NCBI RefSeq assembly: GCF_008801405.1
Contig: NZ_VZPV01000001.1
Span: forward strand, 992,001-1,056,000
Reading direction: 5' to 3'
Length of the DNA stretch: 64,000 nt
DNA from: Ralstonia insidiosa
GTDB taxonomy: Bacteria > Pseudomonadota > Gammaproteobacteria > Burkholderiales > Burkholderiaceae
The notes beneath the pieces are model-generated. The model had not been told where the DNA came from, ran no database searches, and was given only the letters and a program-made list of their open reading frames with translations. A program made the position numbers and the translations under genes. Shown piece by piece: positions 50,289 to 59,006 of the stretch (its first letter is position 1; each line of letters begins with the position of its first letter).

Positions 50289-51560
50289 ATGACCGTTTCC
50301 GACGCTTCTACTGCCCCCGCTTCCGACAACGCCGCAACGGCCACGCCGAAGTATCCGATCACGCCGGAGGTGGCGCACGCGATGGAAGTGTCGCTGCGCG
50401 GCTGCGACGAACTGCTGGTCGCTGCCGAATGGGAGCAGAAGCTGGCCAAGAGCGCCGCCACCGGCGTGCCGCTGCGCATCAAGCTGGGCCTGGACCCGAC
50501 CGCGCCCGACATCCACATCGGCCATACCGTGGTGCTCAACAAGATGCGCCAGCTGCAGGACCTGGGCCACCAGGTGATCTTCCTGATCGGCGATTTCACG
50601 TCGACGATTGGCGATCCGTCTGGCCGCAACGCCACGCGCCCGCCGCTCACCCGTGAGCAGATCGAGGCCAACGCGCAGACCTACTACCGCCAGGCCAGCA
50701 TGGTGCTGGACCCGAGCAAGACCGAGATCCGCTACAACAGCGAATGGAGCGACCCGCTGGGCGCGCGCGGCATGATCCAGCTGGCCTCGCGCTACACCGT
50801 CGCACGCATGATGGAGCGCGATGACTTCACCAAACGCTTCAAGGCCGGCGTGCCGATCTCGGTGCACGAATTCCTCTACCCGCTGATGCAGGGCTACGAC
50901 TCGGTCGCGCTCAAGTCAGATCTGGAACTGGGCGGCACCGATCAGAAATTCAACCTGTTGGTCGGTCGCGAACTGCAGAAGGAATACGGCCAGGAGCCAC
51001 AGTGCATCTTGACCATGCCGCTGCTGGTGGGCCTGGACGGCGTCGAGAAGATGTCCAAGTCCAAGGGCAACTATGTCGGCATCAGCGAGGCGCCGAGCGA
51101 CATGTTCGGCAAGCTGATGAGCATCTCCGACGACCTGATGTGGACGTACTTCACGCTGCTGTCGTTCCGCCCGCTGGCCGAGATCGATCTGATGAAGCAA
51201 GAGATTGCGCTGGGCCGCAACCCGCGCGATTGCAAGGTGCTGCTGGCGCAGGAGATCGTTGCACGCTTCCACAGCCAAGCCGATGCCGAGCGCGCGCTGG
51301 AAGACTTCAACCACCGCGCACGCGGCGGTGTGCCCGACGACATTCCGCAGATCGAGCTGTCCGGCGCACCACTGGGCATTGCGCAACTGCTCAAGCAGGC
51401 CGGTCTGTGCCCGTCCTCCTCTGAAGCCAACCGCAACATCGAGCAGGGCGGCGTGAAGATCGACGGCACCGTCATCAGCGACAAGGGTTTGAAGATTGAA
51501 GCCGGCACGTTTGTCGTGCAGGTTGGCAAGCGTCGCTTCGCGCGCGTGGTGCTGTCGTGA
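50289..51560 (+). CDS. tyrS: Tyrosyl-tRNA synthetase
   Basis: This class I synthetase charges tRNA-Tyr. The 423-residue protein has the HIGH motif in DPTAPDIHIGHTVVLNKMR, LIGDFTSTIGDPSGRN, ELGGTDQKFNLLVGRELQ, KMSKS in VEKMSKSKGNYVGI and a C-terminal S4 RNA-binding domain (SEANRNIEQGGVKIDG). I start at the ATG at 50289: the in-frame extension to 50196 would add a 31-residue hydrophobic segment not seen in TyrRS. Its stop overlaps the dtd GTG start (GTGA), so the two are coupled. Confidence 0.96.
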   Translation: MTVSDASTAPASDNAATATPKYPITPEVAHAMEVSLRGCDELLVAAEWEQKLAKSAATGVPLRIKLGLDPTAPDIHIGHTVVLNKMRQLQDLGHQVIFLIGDFTSTIGDPSGRNATRPPLTREQIEANAQTYYRQASMVLDPSKTEIRYNSEWSDPLGARGMIQLASRYTVARMMERDDFTKRFKAGVPISVHEFLYPLMQGYDSVALKSDLELGGTDQKFNLLVGRELQKEYGQEPQCILTMPLLVGLDGVEKMSKSKGNYVGISEAPSDMFGKLMSISDDLMWTYFTLLSFRPLAEIDLMKQEIALGRNPRDCKVLLAQEIVARFHSQADAERALEDFNHRARGGVPDDIPQIELSGAPLGIAQLLKQAGLCPSSSEANRNIEQGGVKIDGTVISDKGLKIEAGTFVVQVGKRRFARVVLS

Positions 51561-52057
51561 TCGGACTGATCCAGCGTGTGTCGGAGGCAGCCGTGCGGGT
51601 GGACGGCCGCGTCACCGGCGAGATTGGCCCCGGCCTGCTCGCACTCGTGTGCGCCGAACGCGGTGACACCGCCGCCGAGGCTGATCGCCTGCTGGAAAAG
51701 CTGCTGAACTATCGTGTCTTCTCGGATGCACAGGGCAAGATGAACCTGCCGGTGCGCAACATCGACGGCAACGGTCAGGCGGGCGGCTTGTTGATCGTGT
51801 CACAGTTCACGCTGGCGGCCGATACCAAGTCCGGCACGCGGCCGAGCTTCACGCCAGCGGCGGCACCGGAAGACGGCCGCCGCTTGTACGAGCACTTTGT
51901 GACGCGGGCCCGTGCGCAGCATCCCATCGTCGCCACAGGCGAGTTCGGCGCGGATATGAAGGTGTCGCTCGTCAACGATGGCCCGGTCACGTTCTGGTTG
52001 CAGATTGCGCCGCAGGTTGTGCGTGCTGCTGCACCGGAACCGGCCAAATCTGTCTGA
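51557..52057 (+). CDS. dtd: D-aminoacyl-tRNA deacylase
   Basis: Dtd removes D-amino acids (and Gly from tRNA-Ala) wrongly attached to tRNA. The 166-residue protein begins IGLIQRVSEAAVRVDGRVTGEIGPGLLALV and has the SQFTLAADTKSGTRPSFTPAA segment with the SQxT motif and the cis Gly-Pro region NDGPVTFWLQ. The start is a GTG overlapping the tyrS stop by 4 bp. Working with tyrS in one operon makes sense because D-Tyr-tRNA-Tyr is a classic substrate. Confidence 0.95.
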   Translation: MIGLIQRVSEAAVRVDGRVTGEIGPGLLALVCAERGDTAAEADRLLEKLLNYRVFSDAQGKMNLPVRNIDGNGQAGGLLIVSQFTLAADTKSGTRPSFTPAAAPEDGRRLYEHFVTRARAQHPIVATGEFGADMKVSLVNDGPVTFWLQIAPQVVRAAAPEPAKSV

Positions 52058-52075
52058 CTCGCTCAGGAACCCGTG

Positions 52076-52756
52076 ATGCCACGTGCCGCCGCCATCCCCC
52101 TGCCGTTGCCGCAGATCACCCACATCGTGCTGGTCCGCCACGGCGAGACCGACTGGAACCGTGAACGCCGTCTGCAAGGCCAGCTCGACGTGCCGCTGAA
52201 TATGCAGGGGCTGGAGCAGGCCACGCAGCTGGGCCGCGCGCTTGCCCGCGAGCGGTTCGATGCCGTGTATGCGAGCGATCTGTCGCGCGCCAAGCAGACC
52301 GCGCAGGCGCTGGCGGACGAAGTCGGCGTGACCGTGCGCGATGACGCCGGCCTGCGTGAGCGCTGCTATGGCGAGTTCGAGGGCCTGACTTATGCCGAGG
52401 TCGCCGAAAAACATCCCGCCGAGTTTGCGGCCTGGCAGGAACGCGTGCCCGACTTTGCCCCTCCGGGCGGCGAGACGCTGACAGGATTCCACGAGCGTGC
52501 CGTGGAGACTGCGCTGCGCCTGATCCGTCGTCACCCCGGCGAGCGCATCGCGCTGGTCAGCCATGGCGGCGTGCTGGATTGCCTGTATCGCCACGCCAAT
52601 GCCATGACACTCACCGAGCCGCGCCAGCACGAACTGCGCAACGCCAGCATCAACCGGCTCTCATCCGATGGTCATCAGCTGACCGTGCTGCAGTGGGGGG
52701 ATGTCGCGCACCTGGACTTGCTGGTGCTCGACGAGGTCGACCGCCGCGTGCCCTAG
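52076..52756 (+). CDS. Histidine phosphatase (phosphoglycerate mutase-like) protein
   Basis: The 226-residue protein has the phospho-accepting His motif VLVRHGETDWNRERRLQGQLDVPL, ASDLSRAKQTAQALADE, the Glu-containing LRERCYGEFEGLTYAEV and the second His in IALVSHGGVLDCL. This is the histidine phosphatase superfamily, with closeness to GpmB/CobC-type proteins; the substrate is not resolved. AGGA lies 8 bp before the ATG. Its stop overlaps the stop of the facing yhhQ gene. Confidence 0.9.
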   Translation: MPRAAAIPLPLPQITHIVLVRHGETDWNRERRLQGQLDVPLNMQGLEQATQLGRALARERFDAVYASDLSRAKQTAQALADEVGVTVRDDAGLRERCYGEFEGLTYAEVAEKHPAEFAAWQERVPDFAPPGGETLTGFHERAVETALRLIRRHPGERIALVSHGGVLDCLYRHANAMTLTEPRQHELRNASINRLSSDGHQLTVLQWGDVAHLDLLVLDEVDRRVP

Positions 52757-53463
52757 ACCTTCAGCCGGAACGGCGTGAAGTTGGTGTCGCGATCGTAGTA
52801 GTCCTCGTTCTCGGCGCGCTTGAGAAACGCGACGATGCGGTAGGTGAGCGGCATGGCCACGATTTCCCAGCCCGTCTTGAGGATGTACTGCGCGATGGCC
52901 ACGCGCAGCACCTGTTCGTGCGGCCAGATGCCGTAGAAGGCGATCACGTAGAACAGTGATGAGTCGACGGCCTCACCCGCCATCGTGGAGCCCACGATGC
53001 GCGTCCACAGCCATTTCCCATTGCTCCAGATCTTCATCTTCGCCAGCGTGTAGCTGTTGGTGAAGCTGCCGCACCAGAACGCAATGAGAGACCCGGCGAC
53101 GATGCGTGGCGTGTTGCCGAACACATCGTTCAGGCTCTTCTGGTAGTCGGCCATGAACGGCGCCACCGGCAGCGCCAGGACCACCAGCGCCATGAACGAC
53201 GCGAAGATCAGCGCGGCAAAGCCGGTCCACACCACGCGGCGGTCGCGCCCGTAGCCGTACACCTCGGTGAGGATGTCGCCGAAGATGTACGAGATGGGGA
53301 AGAACAACACGCCCGCGCCAAACGTGACGGGCCCGATGATCGGCAATGTCACCTGCGCCGCCTTGGCCGCGCCGATCAGGTTCGAGCACAGCAGCACCGT
53401 GACGAAGGCGGCCATGACGAAGTCGTAGTAGCGGAAGTTGCGCTGAGGACTCGGGGTAGTCAT
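52753..53463 (-). CDS. yhhQ: Queuosine precursor transporter YhhQ (VUT family)
   Basis: YhhQ imports queuosine precursors (preQ0/preQ1) through the inner membrane. The 236-residue protein has about six helices and the family patterns FVMAAFVTVLLCSNLIGAAKA, FPISYIFGDILTEVYGYGRDRRVVWTGF, GSLIAFWCGSFTNSYTLAKMK and STMAGEAVDSSLFYVIAFYG. It lies 20 bp downstream of the ruvB stop on the minus strand and may be in the ruv transcript. Confidence 0.93.
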   Translation of the reverse strand: MTTPSPQRNFRYYDFVMAAFVTVLLCSNLIGAAKAAQVTLPIIGPVTFGAGVLFFPISYIFGDILTEVYGYGRDRRVVWTGFAALIFASFMALVVLALPVAPFMADYQKSLNDVFGNTPRIVAGSLIAFWCGSFTNSYTLAKMKIWSNGKWLWTRIVGSTMAGEAVDSSLFYVIAFYGIWPHEQVLRVAIAQYILKTGWEIVAMPLTYRIVAFLKRAENEDYYDRDTNFTPFRLKV

Positions 53464-53483
53464 GGCAGGCGTCAGGCAGAGCG

Positions 53484-54545
53484 TTAGTTGTTGCCGTCCC
53501 AGAGGTCGCCCTTGGGGGCACCCAGGCCAAAGTGCTGGTACGCCGAGGCGGTAGCCACACGCCCGCGCGGCGTGCGTTGCAGGTAGCCCTGCTGGATCAG
53601 GTACGGCTCGAGCACGTCTTCAATCGTGTCGCGTTCTTCTCCAATGGCAGCGGCCAGGTTGTCGATACCAACCGGCCCGCCGTTGAACTTGTGCAGGATT
53701 GCTTCGAGCAGCTTGCGGTCCATCAGATCGAAGCCGACCGCATCCACATCAAGCATCGCCAGTGCGGCGTCAGCCACTTCGCGGGTGATGATGCCGTCGG
53801 CTTTCACCTCGGCGTAGTCGCGCACGCGGCGCAGCAGGCGGTTGGCGATACGGGGCGTGCCGCGCGAGCGCTTGGCGATTTCCAGTGCGCCTTCGTCGAC
53901 GATGTGCGCATTCAGCAGGCCCGCCGAACGCTTGACGATCTTTGCCAGCTCGGCGGGCGTATAGAACTCCAGCCGCGCCACGATGCCGAAGCGATCACGC
54001 AGCGGGTTGGTCAGCATGCCGGCGCGCGTGGTGGCGCCCACCAGCGTGAACGGCTGCAGATCGAGCTTGACGGAGCGGGCCGCCGGGCCCTCGCCGATCA
54101 TGATGTCGATCTGGTAGTCCTCCAGCGCCGGGTACAGGATTTCCTCCACCACGGGCGAGAGCCGGTGGATCTCGTCGATGAAGAGGACGTCGTTGGCTTC
54201 GAGGTTGGTGAGCAGCGCGGCCAGGTCGCCCGGGCGCTCCAGCACGGGGCCGGAGGTCTGGCGCAGGTTGACGCCCATCTCGCGCGCGATGATGTGCGCC
54301 AGCGTCGTCTTGCCCAGGCCCGGCGGGCCGAACAGCAGCACGTGGTCGAGCGCTTCGCTGCGGTTCTTGGCCGCCGTCATGAAGATGTCGAGCTGGCCGC
54401 GCACCTTTTCCTGGCCGACGTATTCGTCGAGCAGCTTGGGGCGCAGCGCGCGCTCGAAGGCCTCCTCGTTGGGGGAGGCGGGGGAGGCTGAAATCAGGCG
54501 TTCAGCAGAGACAGCCTTGGCGGCGAGCTTGTCGGTTTCGATCAT
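53484..54545 (-). CDS. ruvB: Holliday junction branch migration DNA helicase RuvB
   Basis: RuvB is the AAA+ motor that drives branch migration with RuvA. The 353-residue protein has EYVGQEKVRGQLDIFMTAAK, Walker A LLFGPPGLGKTTLAHIIARE, Walker B NDVLFIDEIHRLSPVVEE, sensor 1 LVGATTRAGMLTNPLRDRFG with Arg finger, and the winged-helix end (YLQRTPRGRVAT). I use the ATG at 54545 (MIETDKL, the family norm); one 9 bp upstream is in frame. It follows ruvA by 51 bp. Confidence 0.98.
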   Translation of the reverse strand: MIETDKLAAKAVSAERLISASPASPNEEAFERALRPKLLDEYVGQEKVRGQLDIFMTAAKNRSEALDHVLLFGPPGLGKTTLAHIIAREMGVNLRQTSGPVLERPGDLAALLTNLEANDVLFIDEIHRLSPVVEEILYPALEDYQIDIMIGEGPAARSVKLDLQPFTLVGATTRAGMLTNPLRDRFGIVARLEFYTPAELAKIVKRSAGLLNAHIVDEGALEIAKRSRGTPRIANRLLRRVRDYAEVKADGIITREVADAALAMLDVDAVGFDLMDRKLLEAILHKFNGGPVGIDNLAAAIGEERDTIEDVLEPYLIQQGYLQRTPRGRVATASAYQHFGLGAPKGDLWDGNN

Positions 54546-54596
54546 GACGGGCAAACGGATTGGCGGTCATTCTACCGTCTGCACGCCACGCCGGCG

Positions 54597-55178
54597 TCAG
54601 CCCTTGGAGAGCGCCTTGAGCGCCAGCTTGATGCCCTCCGACACGCCCGTGCCGGCCGGCACCTGCTTGATGGCGAGCGCCGCTTCCTTGTCGGAATAGC
54701 CGAGCGCCAGCAGCGCGTTGAGCACGTCCACCGCGTCGTCCGACACGGCCGGGCCGCCGGGCACTGCACCCAGGTCCGCACCAAGCTTGCCCTTGAGCTC
54801 CAGCAGCAGGCGTTCAGCCGTCTTCTTGCCGATGCCTGGGATGCGCGTGAGCCGCCCGGCTTCCTGCAGCGTGACGGCCTGTGCGAGCTCGGCCACCGAC
54901 ATGCCCGAGAGCACCGCCAGCGCAATCCGCGCGCCGATGCCCGAAATCTTGATGAGCTGACGGAAGGTCTCGCGTTCCGCAGCGGTGCCGAAACCGTAGA
55001 GCAGGTGCGCATCCTCGCGCACGATCTGCTGGATGAGCAGCACGATCGGCGCGCCAGTGGCGGGCAGGTTGTAGAACGTGCTCATCGGCACGTCGATCTC
55101 GTAGCCGACGCCGTGGCAATCGACCAGCAGGTGCGGCGGGTTCTTTTCGACCAGCGTCCCGGCGATGCGTCCGATCAT
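54597..55178 (-). CDS. ruvA: Holliday junction DNA-binding protein RuvA
   Basis: RuvA tetramers hold the Holliday junction and load RuvB. The 193-residue protein has the OB-fold MIGRIAGTLVEKNPPHLLVDC, HhH motifs in LIKISGIGARIALAVLSG and LTRIPGIGKKTAERLLLELK, and the C-terminal RuvB-binding domain (LLALGYSDKEAALAIKQV). AGAGGAA lies 10 bp before the ATG. Between it and ruvC a GlpQ-like gene is inserted. Confidence 0.97.
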   Translation of the reverse strand: MIGRIAGTLVEKNPPHLLVDCHGVGYEIDVPMSTFYNLPATGAPIVLLIQQIVREDAHLLYGFGTAAERETFRQLIKISGIGARIALAVLSGMSVAELAQAVTLQEAGRLTRIPGIGKKTAERLLLELKGKLGADLGAVPGGPAVSDDAVDVLNALLALGYSDKEAALAIKQVPAGTGVSEGIKLALKALSKG

Positions 55179-55233
55179 GGGTGGGGTTCCTCTCTCCAAA
55201 ACGGGACGCAGTGTAGCCGATGCGGGGCGCGCC

Positions 55234-56382
55234 TCAGCGCTTGAAGGTCGACACCGCCTGACGCCCGACGGCCGGGTCGTCGGTAAAGAAGCCATCGACG
55301 CCGGCGCGCAGGAACGCCTGGATTTCCGTGATCGAGCCGCTCACGTTGCGCGTGTTGTCCGCGCCGCTGCGCAGCGATGGCGGCAGGAACGTGTTCTCCG
55401 GGCGGAAGGTGTATGGGTGGACGATCAGCCCGGCGTTGTGCGCGTTGCGGATCAGGTCGGTCGGGTCGGTCAGGCGGCCGTTGGCGTCCAGGCTCATGAT
55501 GCTGTTCTTGTCGGGGCCGACGCCGTTGGCATACGCCGCGATGTCGCGCATGCCGCGGCTGGTCATCATGTCGCCGAAGGTGCGGTTGTCCTTGGCGACG
55601 ACAAAGTCGTAAGGCTGTCGGCTGGACGTCCCCATCAGTTGCACCAGTCGCCAGTTGGGCTGGCTGCCGCCGATCTTGTTGCGGATGGCCTTGAGATTGG
55701 CGACTTCGAACGACTGGATATACACCGTGGTCCGGCTGGCCGTGAAGGCATCGCGGCGCAGGCCGTCAATCAGCCTGTCTTCCAGCGGCAGGCCGATCGA
55801 CTGGAAGTACGTCGGGTGCTTGGTTTCCGGATAGATGGCGATGTTGCGGCCAAGGCGGGTGGATTGGTCCCGCGCCAGCGCAACGATCTCGTCGAGCGTG
55901 GGGATGGTGAACTGGTCGTTGTAGACCGTGTTGCTCGGGCGGATGCTGGGAATGCGTTCCCGCGCGCGCAGCGTCTTGAGTTCAACGAGGGTGAAGTCTT
56001 CCGTGAACCAGCCGGTCACGCTCTGGCCGTCGATCGTCTTGGTGGTCTTGCGGCCGGCGAAGGCGGACACGTCAGCCACGTTGGTGGTGCCGGAGATCTC
56101 GTTCTCATGCCGCGCCACCAGCACGCCGTCCTTGGTGGAAACGAGATCCGGTTCGATGACATCGGCGCCATCGTCGATGGCCTTTTGATACGACGCCAGC
56201 GTGTGCTCGGGCCGCAATGCCGAGGCGCCCCGATGGCCGATCACCTGGATGGTGGTAATGGGTGTGGCGCCACCACCGCCACCGCCGTTGTTGCCACCGT
56301 GGTTGTATTCCATCCGGCAGGCGGACAGTGCAACGACTGCAGTCAGGGCAAGCGGGCTCAGCAGGGCAAGGCGACGTGACAT
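55234..56382 (-). CDS. Glycerophosphodiester phosphodiesterase, probable lipoprotein (GlpQ-like)
   Basis: The 382-residue protein has an N-terminal signal with lipobox VALSAC (Cys22), then a flexible Asn/Gly-rich linker with six Gly in a row. The GDPD catalytic domain has VIGHRGASALRPEHTLASYQ, DVIEPDLVSTKDGVLVARHEN (metal and general-acid His), and YPETKHPTYFQS. It hydrolyses glycerophosphodiesters to glycerol 3-phosphate, outside the cytoplasm as a lipoprotein. It lies between ruvC and ruvA on the same strand, which splits the usual ruvCAB order. Confidence 0.91.
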   Translation of the reverse strand: MSRRLALLSPLALTAVVALSACRMEYNHGGNNGGGGGGATPITTIQVIGHRGASALRPEHTLASYQKAIDDGADVIEPDLVSTKDGVLVARHENEISGTTNVADVSAFAGRKTTKTIDGQSVTGWFTEDFTLVELKTLRARERIPSIRPSNTVYNDQFTIPTLDEIVALARDQSTRLGRNIAIYPETKHPTYFQSIGLPLEDRLIDGLRRDAFTASRTTVYIQSFEVANLKAIRNKIGGSQPNWRLVQLMGTSSRQPYDFVVAKDNRTFGDMMTSRGMRDIAAYANGVGPDKNSIMSLDANGRLTDPTDLIRNAHNAGLIVHPYTFRPENTFLPPSLRSGADNTRNVSGSITEIQAFLRAGVDGFFTDDPAVGRQAVSTFKR

Positions 56383-56461
56383 CGGGGGCTCCCGGAAACG
56401 GACTCACCGCATGGTAGTCGCCGTGCCGCGTGGGAGCTACCTGCAGGCTTTAAGAATCCTG

Positions 56462-57007
56462 TCAGCCGACCAGACGGCCGCGGCGCACGCGCAGGCCCTT
56501 TTGCGCAAGCTGCGGTGCGAGGCCTGCCATGGCGGCCAGCGTCTCACCGCCATGTGCGTGGCAGATCGCCACGCCCAGGGCGTCAGACGCATCCGAGCCG
56601 GGTTTGCCTTCGAGGTTGAGCAGGCGCACGACCATCTCCTGCACCTGATCCTTGTTGGCGCGGCCGTAACCGACCACGGCCTGCTTCAGTTGCAGCGCGG
56701 TGTATTCAAACACCGGCAGGTTGCCGCTCATCAGCCCGCAGATCACCGCACCGCGCGCCTGTCCTAGCAGCAGCGTTGATTGCGGGTTGACGTTGACGAA
56801 CACCTTTTCGATGGAAGCGCAGTCGGGCCGGTACGTGCTCACCAGTTCAGCAACGCCGTCGTACAGCGTCTTCAGTCGGCTGGGCAAGTCGGCATTGCCG
56901 TTGCTCTTGATCGTGCCCGAAGCCACATAGACGAGCTTGTGGCCGTGCCGTTCGAGCACGCCGAAACCCGTGGTGCGGAGGCCGGGGTCGATGCCGAGGA
57001 TGCGCAT
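56462..57007 (-). CDS. ruvC: Crossover junction endodeoxyribonuclease RuvC
   Basis: RuvC cuts Holliday junctions symmetrically. The 181-residue protein has MRILGIDPGLRTTGFGVLE with the first catalytic Asp (Asp7), SIEKVFVNVNPQSTLLLGQARG with the second acid Glu, YTALQLKQAVVGYGRANKDQV, and DASDALGVAICHAHG with the last two Asp. The ATG at 57007 gives the usual N terminus; the frame extends 45 bp upstream. The purH terminator lies just upstream, so ruvC probably has its own promoter. Confidence 0.97.
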   Translation of the reverse strand: MRILGIDPGLRTTGFGVLERHGHKLVYVASGTIKSNGNADLPSRLKTLYDGVAELVSTYRPDCASIEKVFVNVNPQSTLLLGQARGAVICGLMSGNLPVFEYTALQLKQAVVGYGRANKDQVQEMVVRLLNLEGKPGSDASDALGVAICHAHGGETLAAMAGLAPQLAQKGLRVRRGRLVG

Positions 57008-57031
57008 GAAAAGGTGAACCGAGGGTGAGCT

Positions 57032-57077
57032 GAGAAAAGAAAAACGGGGCAAGGCGCCAGTTTACGCCTTGCCCCGT
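57032..57077 (-). terminator. Rho-independent terminator after purH
   Basis: CGGGGCAAGGCG (57045-57056) pairs with CGCCTTGCCCCG (57065-57076) around 8 nt; read on the minus strand the stem is followed by TTTTTCTTTTC. It ends the dusB-fis-purH transcript 26 bp after the purH stop and separates it from ruvC. Confidence 0.9.
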
Positions 57078-57102
57078 GGGTCCGTAGTCCGGACGGTATG
57101 GC

Positions 57103-58677
57103 TTAGTGACGGAAGTGGCGCGTGCCCGTGAAGATCATTGCCACGTTGCGCTCGTCAGCGGCGGCGATTACTTCATCGTCGCGCACCGAGCCGCCCGGCT
57201 GGATCACGCACGAGGCGCCGGCATCGACCACCACGTCCAGGCCGTCGCGGAACGGGAAGAACGCGTCCGACGCCACGGCCGAACCGGCCAGCGTCAGGCC
57301 TGCGTTCTGTGCCTTGATGCTGGCGATACGGGCGGAGTCCACGCGGCTCATCTGGCCGGCGCCCACGCCCAGCGTCATGCCGCCGCCGCAGAACACGATG
57401 GCGTTCGACTTGACGAACTTGGCGACGCGCCAGGCGAACATCAAGTCGTCCATTTCCTTCGGGGTCGGGTGGCGCTTGGTGACCACGCGCAGCTCGCTCG
57501 GCTGCACGTTCTTGGCATCCGGGCTTTGCACCAGCAGGCCACCGCCGACACGCTTGAAGTCATATGCGTTCACGCCCTTGCCGAGCGGAATCTCCAGCAC
57601 GCGCACGTTTTGCTTGGCCGCGAACACGGCACGCGCGCCTTCCGAGAAGCCCGGGGCGATCAGCACTTCCACGAACTGCTTGGCGACGATGTTTGCTGCA
57701 GCTTCATCCAGCGGCACGTTAAAGGCGATGATGCCGCCGAAGGCCGAGGTCGAATCGGTCTTGAAGGCCTTTTCGTACGCTTCCTGCGCGGTGCCACCGA
57801 TGGCCACGCCGCACGGGTTGGCGTGCTTGATGATCACGCACGCCGCACCCTTGGCCGGGTCGAACGACTTCACGCATTCCCACGCGGCATCGGCGTCGGC
57901 GATGTTGTTGTACGACAGCTCCTTGCCCTGCAGTTGCTTGTAGGCAGCCAGCGCGCCGTCCGTGGCCTTGAGGTCGCGGTAGAAGGCGGCGGACTGGTGC
58001 GGGTTCTCGCCGTAGCGCATTTCCTGCACCTTGTCGAAGGCCAGGTTCAGCGTTTGCGGGTAGGCGCTGCGCGTGCTGTGCGACTTGTCGGCGCCCAGGC
58101 TGGTCAGGTAGTTGGTGATGGCGCCGTCGTACTGCGCGGTGTGCGCGAACACCTTCTTGGCCAGCATGAAGTTAGTCTCATAGCCGACGGTGTTGTTGTT
58201 GGCCTGCATCTCGGCCAGCACGGTGGTGTAGTCGGCCGGGTCGACGATGACGGTCACGTCGCGGTGGTTCTTGGCCGCCGAGCGCAGCATGGTCGGGCCG
58301 CCGATGTCGATGTTCTCGATGGCGTCGGCCAGCGTGCATTCGTCCTTGGCCACCGTCTGCTGGAACGGGTACAGGTTCACCACCAGCAGGTCGATCGTCG
58401 GGATGCTGTGTTCAGCCAGCGCAGCCATGTGCTCGGGCAGGTCGCGGCGGGCCAGGATGCCGCCGTGCACCTTCGGGTGCAGCGTCTTGACACGGCCGTC
58501 GAGCATTTCCGGAAAGCCGGTGTAGTCCGCCACTTCCGTCACGGGCAGACCCGATTCAGCCAGCAGTTTGGCGGTGCCGCCGGTGGAGAGGAGCTTGACG
58601 CCGTGCGCGTGCAGGGCACGGGCAAAGTCGACGATGCCGGTCTTGTCGGAAACGGAAAGCAGGGCTTGCTGGATCAT
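57103..58677 (-). CDS. purH: Bifunctional AICAR formyltransferase/IMP cyclohydrolase
   Basis: PurH does the last two steps of purine synthesis. The 524-residue protein has the N-terminal IMP cyclohydrolase (ALLSVSDKTGIVDFARALHA, LSTGGTAKLLAESG, LDGRVKTLHPKVHGGILAR) and the C-terminal AICAR transformylase (MRYGENPHQSAAFYR, Lys-His in CVIIKHANPCGVAIG, SDAFFPFRDGLDVVVDAG). The start at 58677 is the canonical MIQQALLSVSDKTG. fis lies 95 bp upstream. Confidence 0.98.
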   Translation of the reverse strand: MIQQALLSVSDKTGIVDFARALHAHGVKLLSTGGTAKLLAESGLPVTEVADYTGFPEMLDGRVKTLHPKVHGGILARRDLPEHMAALAEHSIPTIDLLVVNLYPFQQTVAKDECTLADAIENIDIGGPTMLRSAAKNHRDVTVIVDPADYTTVLAEMQANNNTVGYETNFMLAKKVFAHTAQYDGAITNYLTSLGADKSHSTRSAYPQTLNLAFDKVQEMRYGENPHQSAAFYRDLKATDGALAAYKQLQGKELSYNNIADADAAWECVKSFDPAKGAACVIIKHANPCGVAIGGTAQEAYEKAFKTDSTSAFGGIIAFNVPLDEAAANIVAKQFVEVLIAPGFSEGARAVFAAKQNVRVLEIPLGKGVNAYDFKRVGGGLLVQSPDAKNVQPSELRVVTKRHPTPKEMDDLMFAWRVAKFVKSNAIVFCGGGMTLGVGAGQMSRVDSARIASIKAQNAGLTLAGSAVASDAFFPFRDGLDVVVDAGASCVIQPGGSVRDDEVIAAADERNVAMIFTGTRHFRH

Positions 58678-58772
58678 GGTGAAAATACCGGTAGGCCGGT
58701 GGGCGAAAGTGGCACCTTGCGATGCCGTCAGAAAGGAAATCGGTTCGAAGCCTGAACGCTATCTCAGCCAGG

Positions 58773-59006
58773 TCACAGCAACCCGTGCTGTTGCAACTTT
58801 TTGCGCAGCGTGTTGCGGTTGATGCCGAGGTAATCGGCGGCCTGCGACTGGTTGTTGGAGGCCCATTCCATCACGGTTTCCAACAGCGGCCGTTCAATGG
58901 CCTGCAGCACCATATCGTAGACGTTGGACGGGTTTTCGCCATCCAGGTCGCGGTAGTACGTATCCAGGCTGTCGCGGATGCAGCGTTCGATCGGGTTGCG
59001 GCTCAT
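58773..59006 (-). CDS. fis: DNA-binding protein Fis
   Basis: Fis is a nucleoid protein that bends DNA and acts at rRNA promoters and recombination sites. The 77-residue protein, a usual length for Burkholderiales Fis, has the dimer core DMVLQAIERPLLETVMEWA and the C-terminal helix-turn-helix NNQSQAADYLGINRNTLRKKLQQHGLL (landmarks NQSQAADYLG and NRNTLRKKL). Its start overlaps the dusB stop (ATGA), repeating the dusB-fis operon of E. coli. Confidence 0.96.
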   Translation of the reverse strand: MSRNPIERCIRDSLDTYYRDLDGENPSNVYDMVLQAIERPLLETVMEWASNNQSQAADYLGINRNTLRKKLQQHGLL

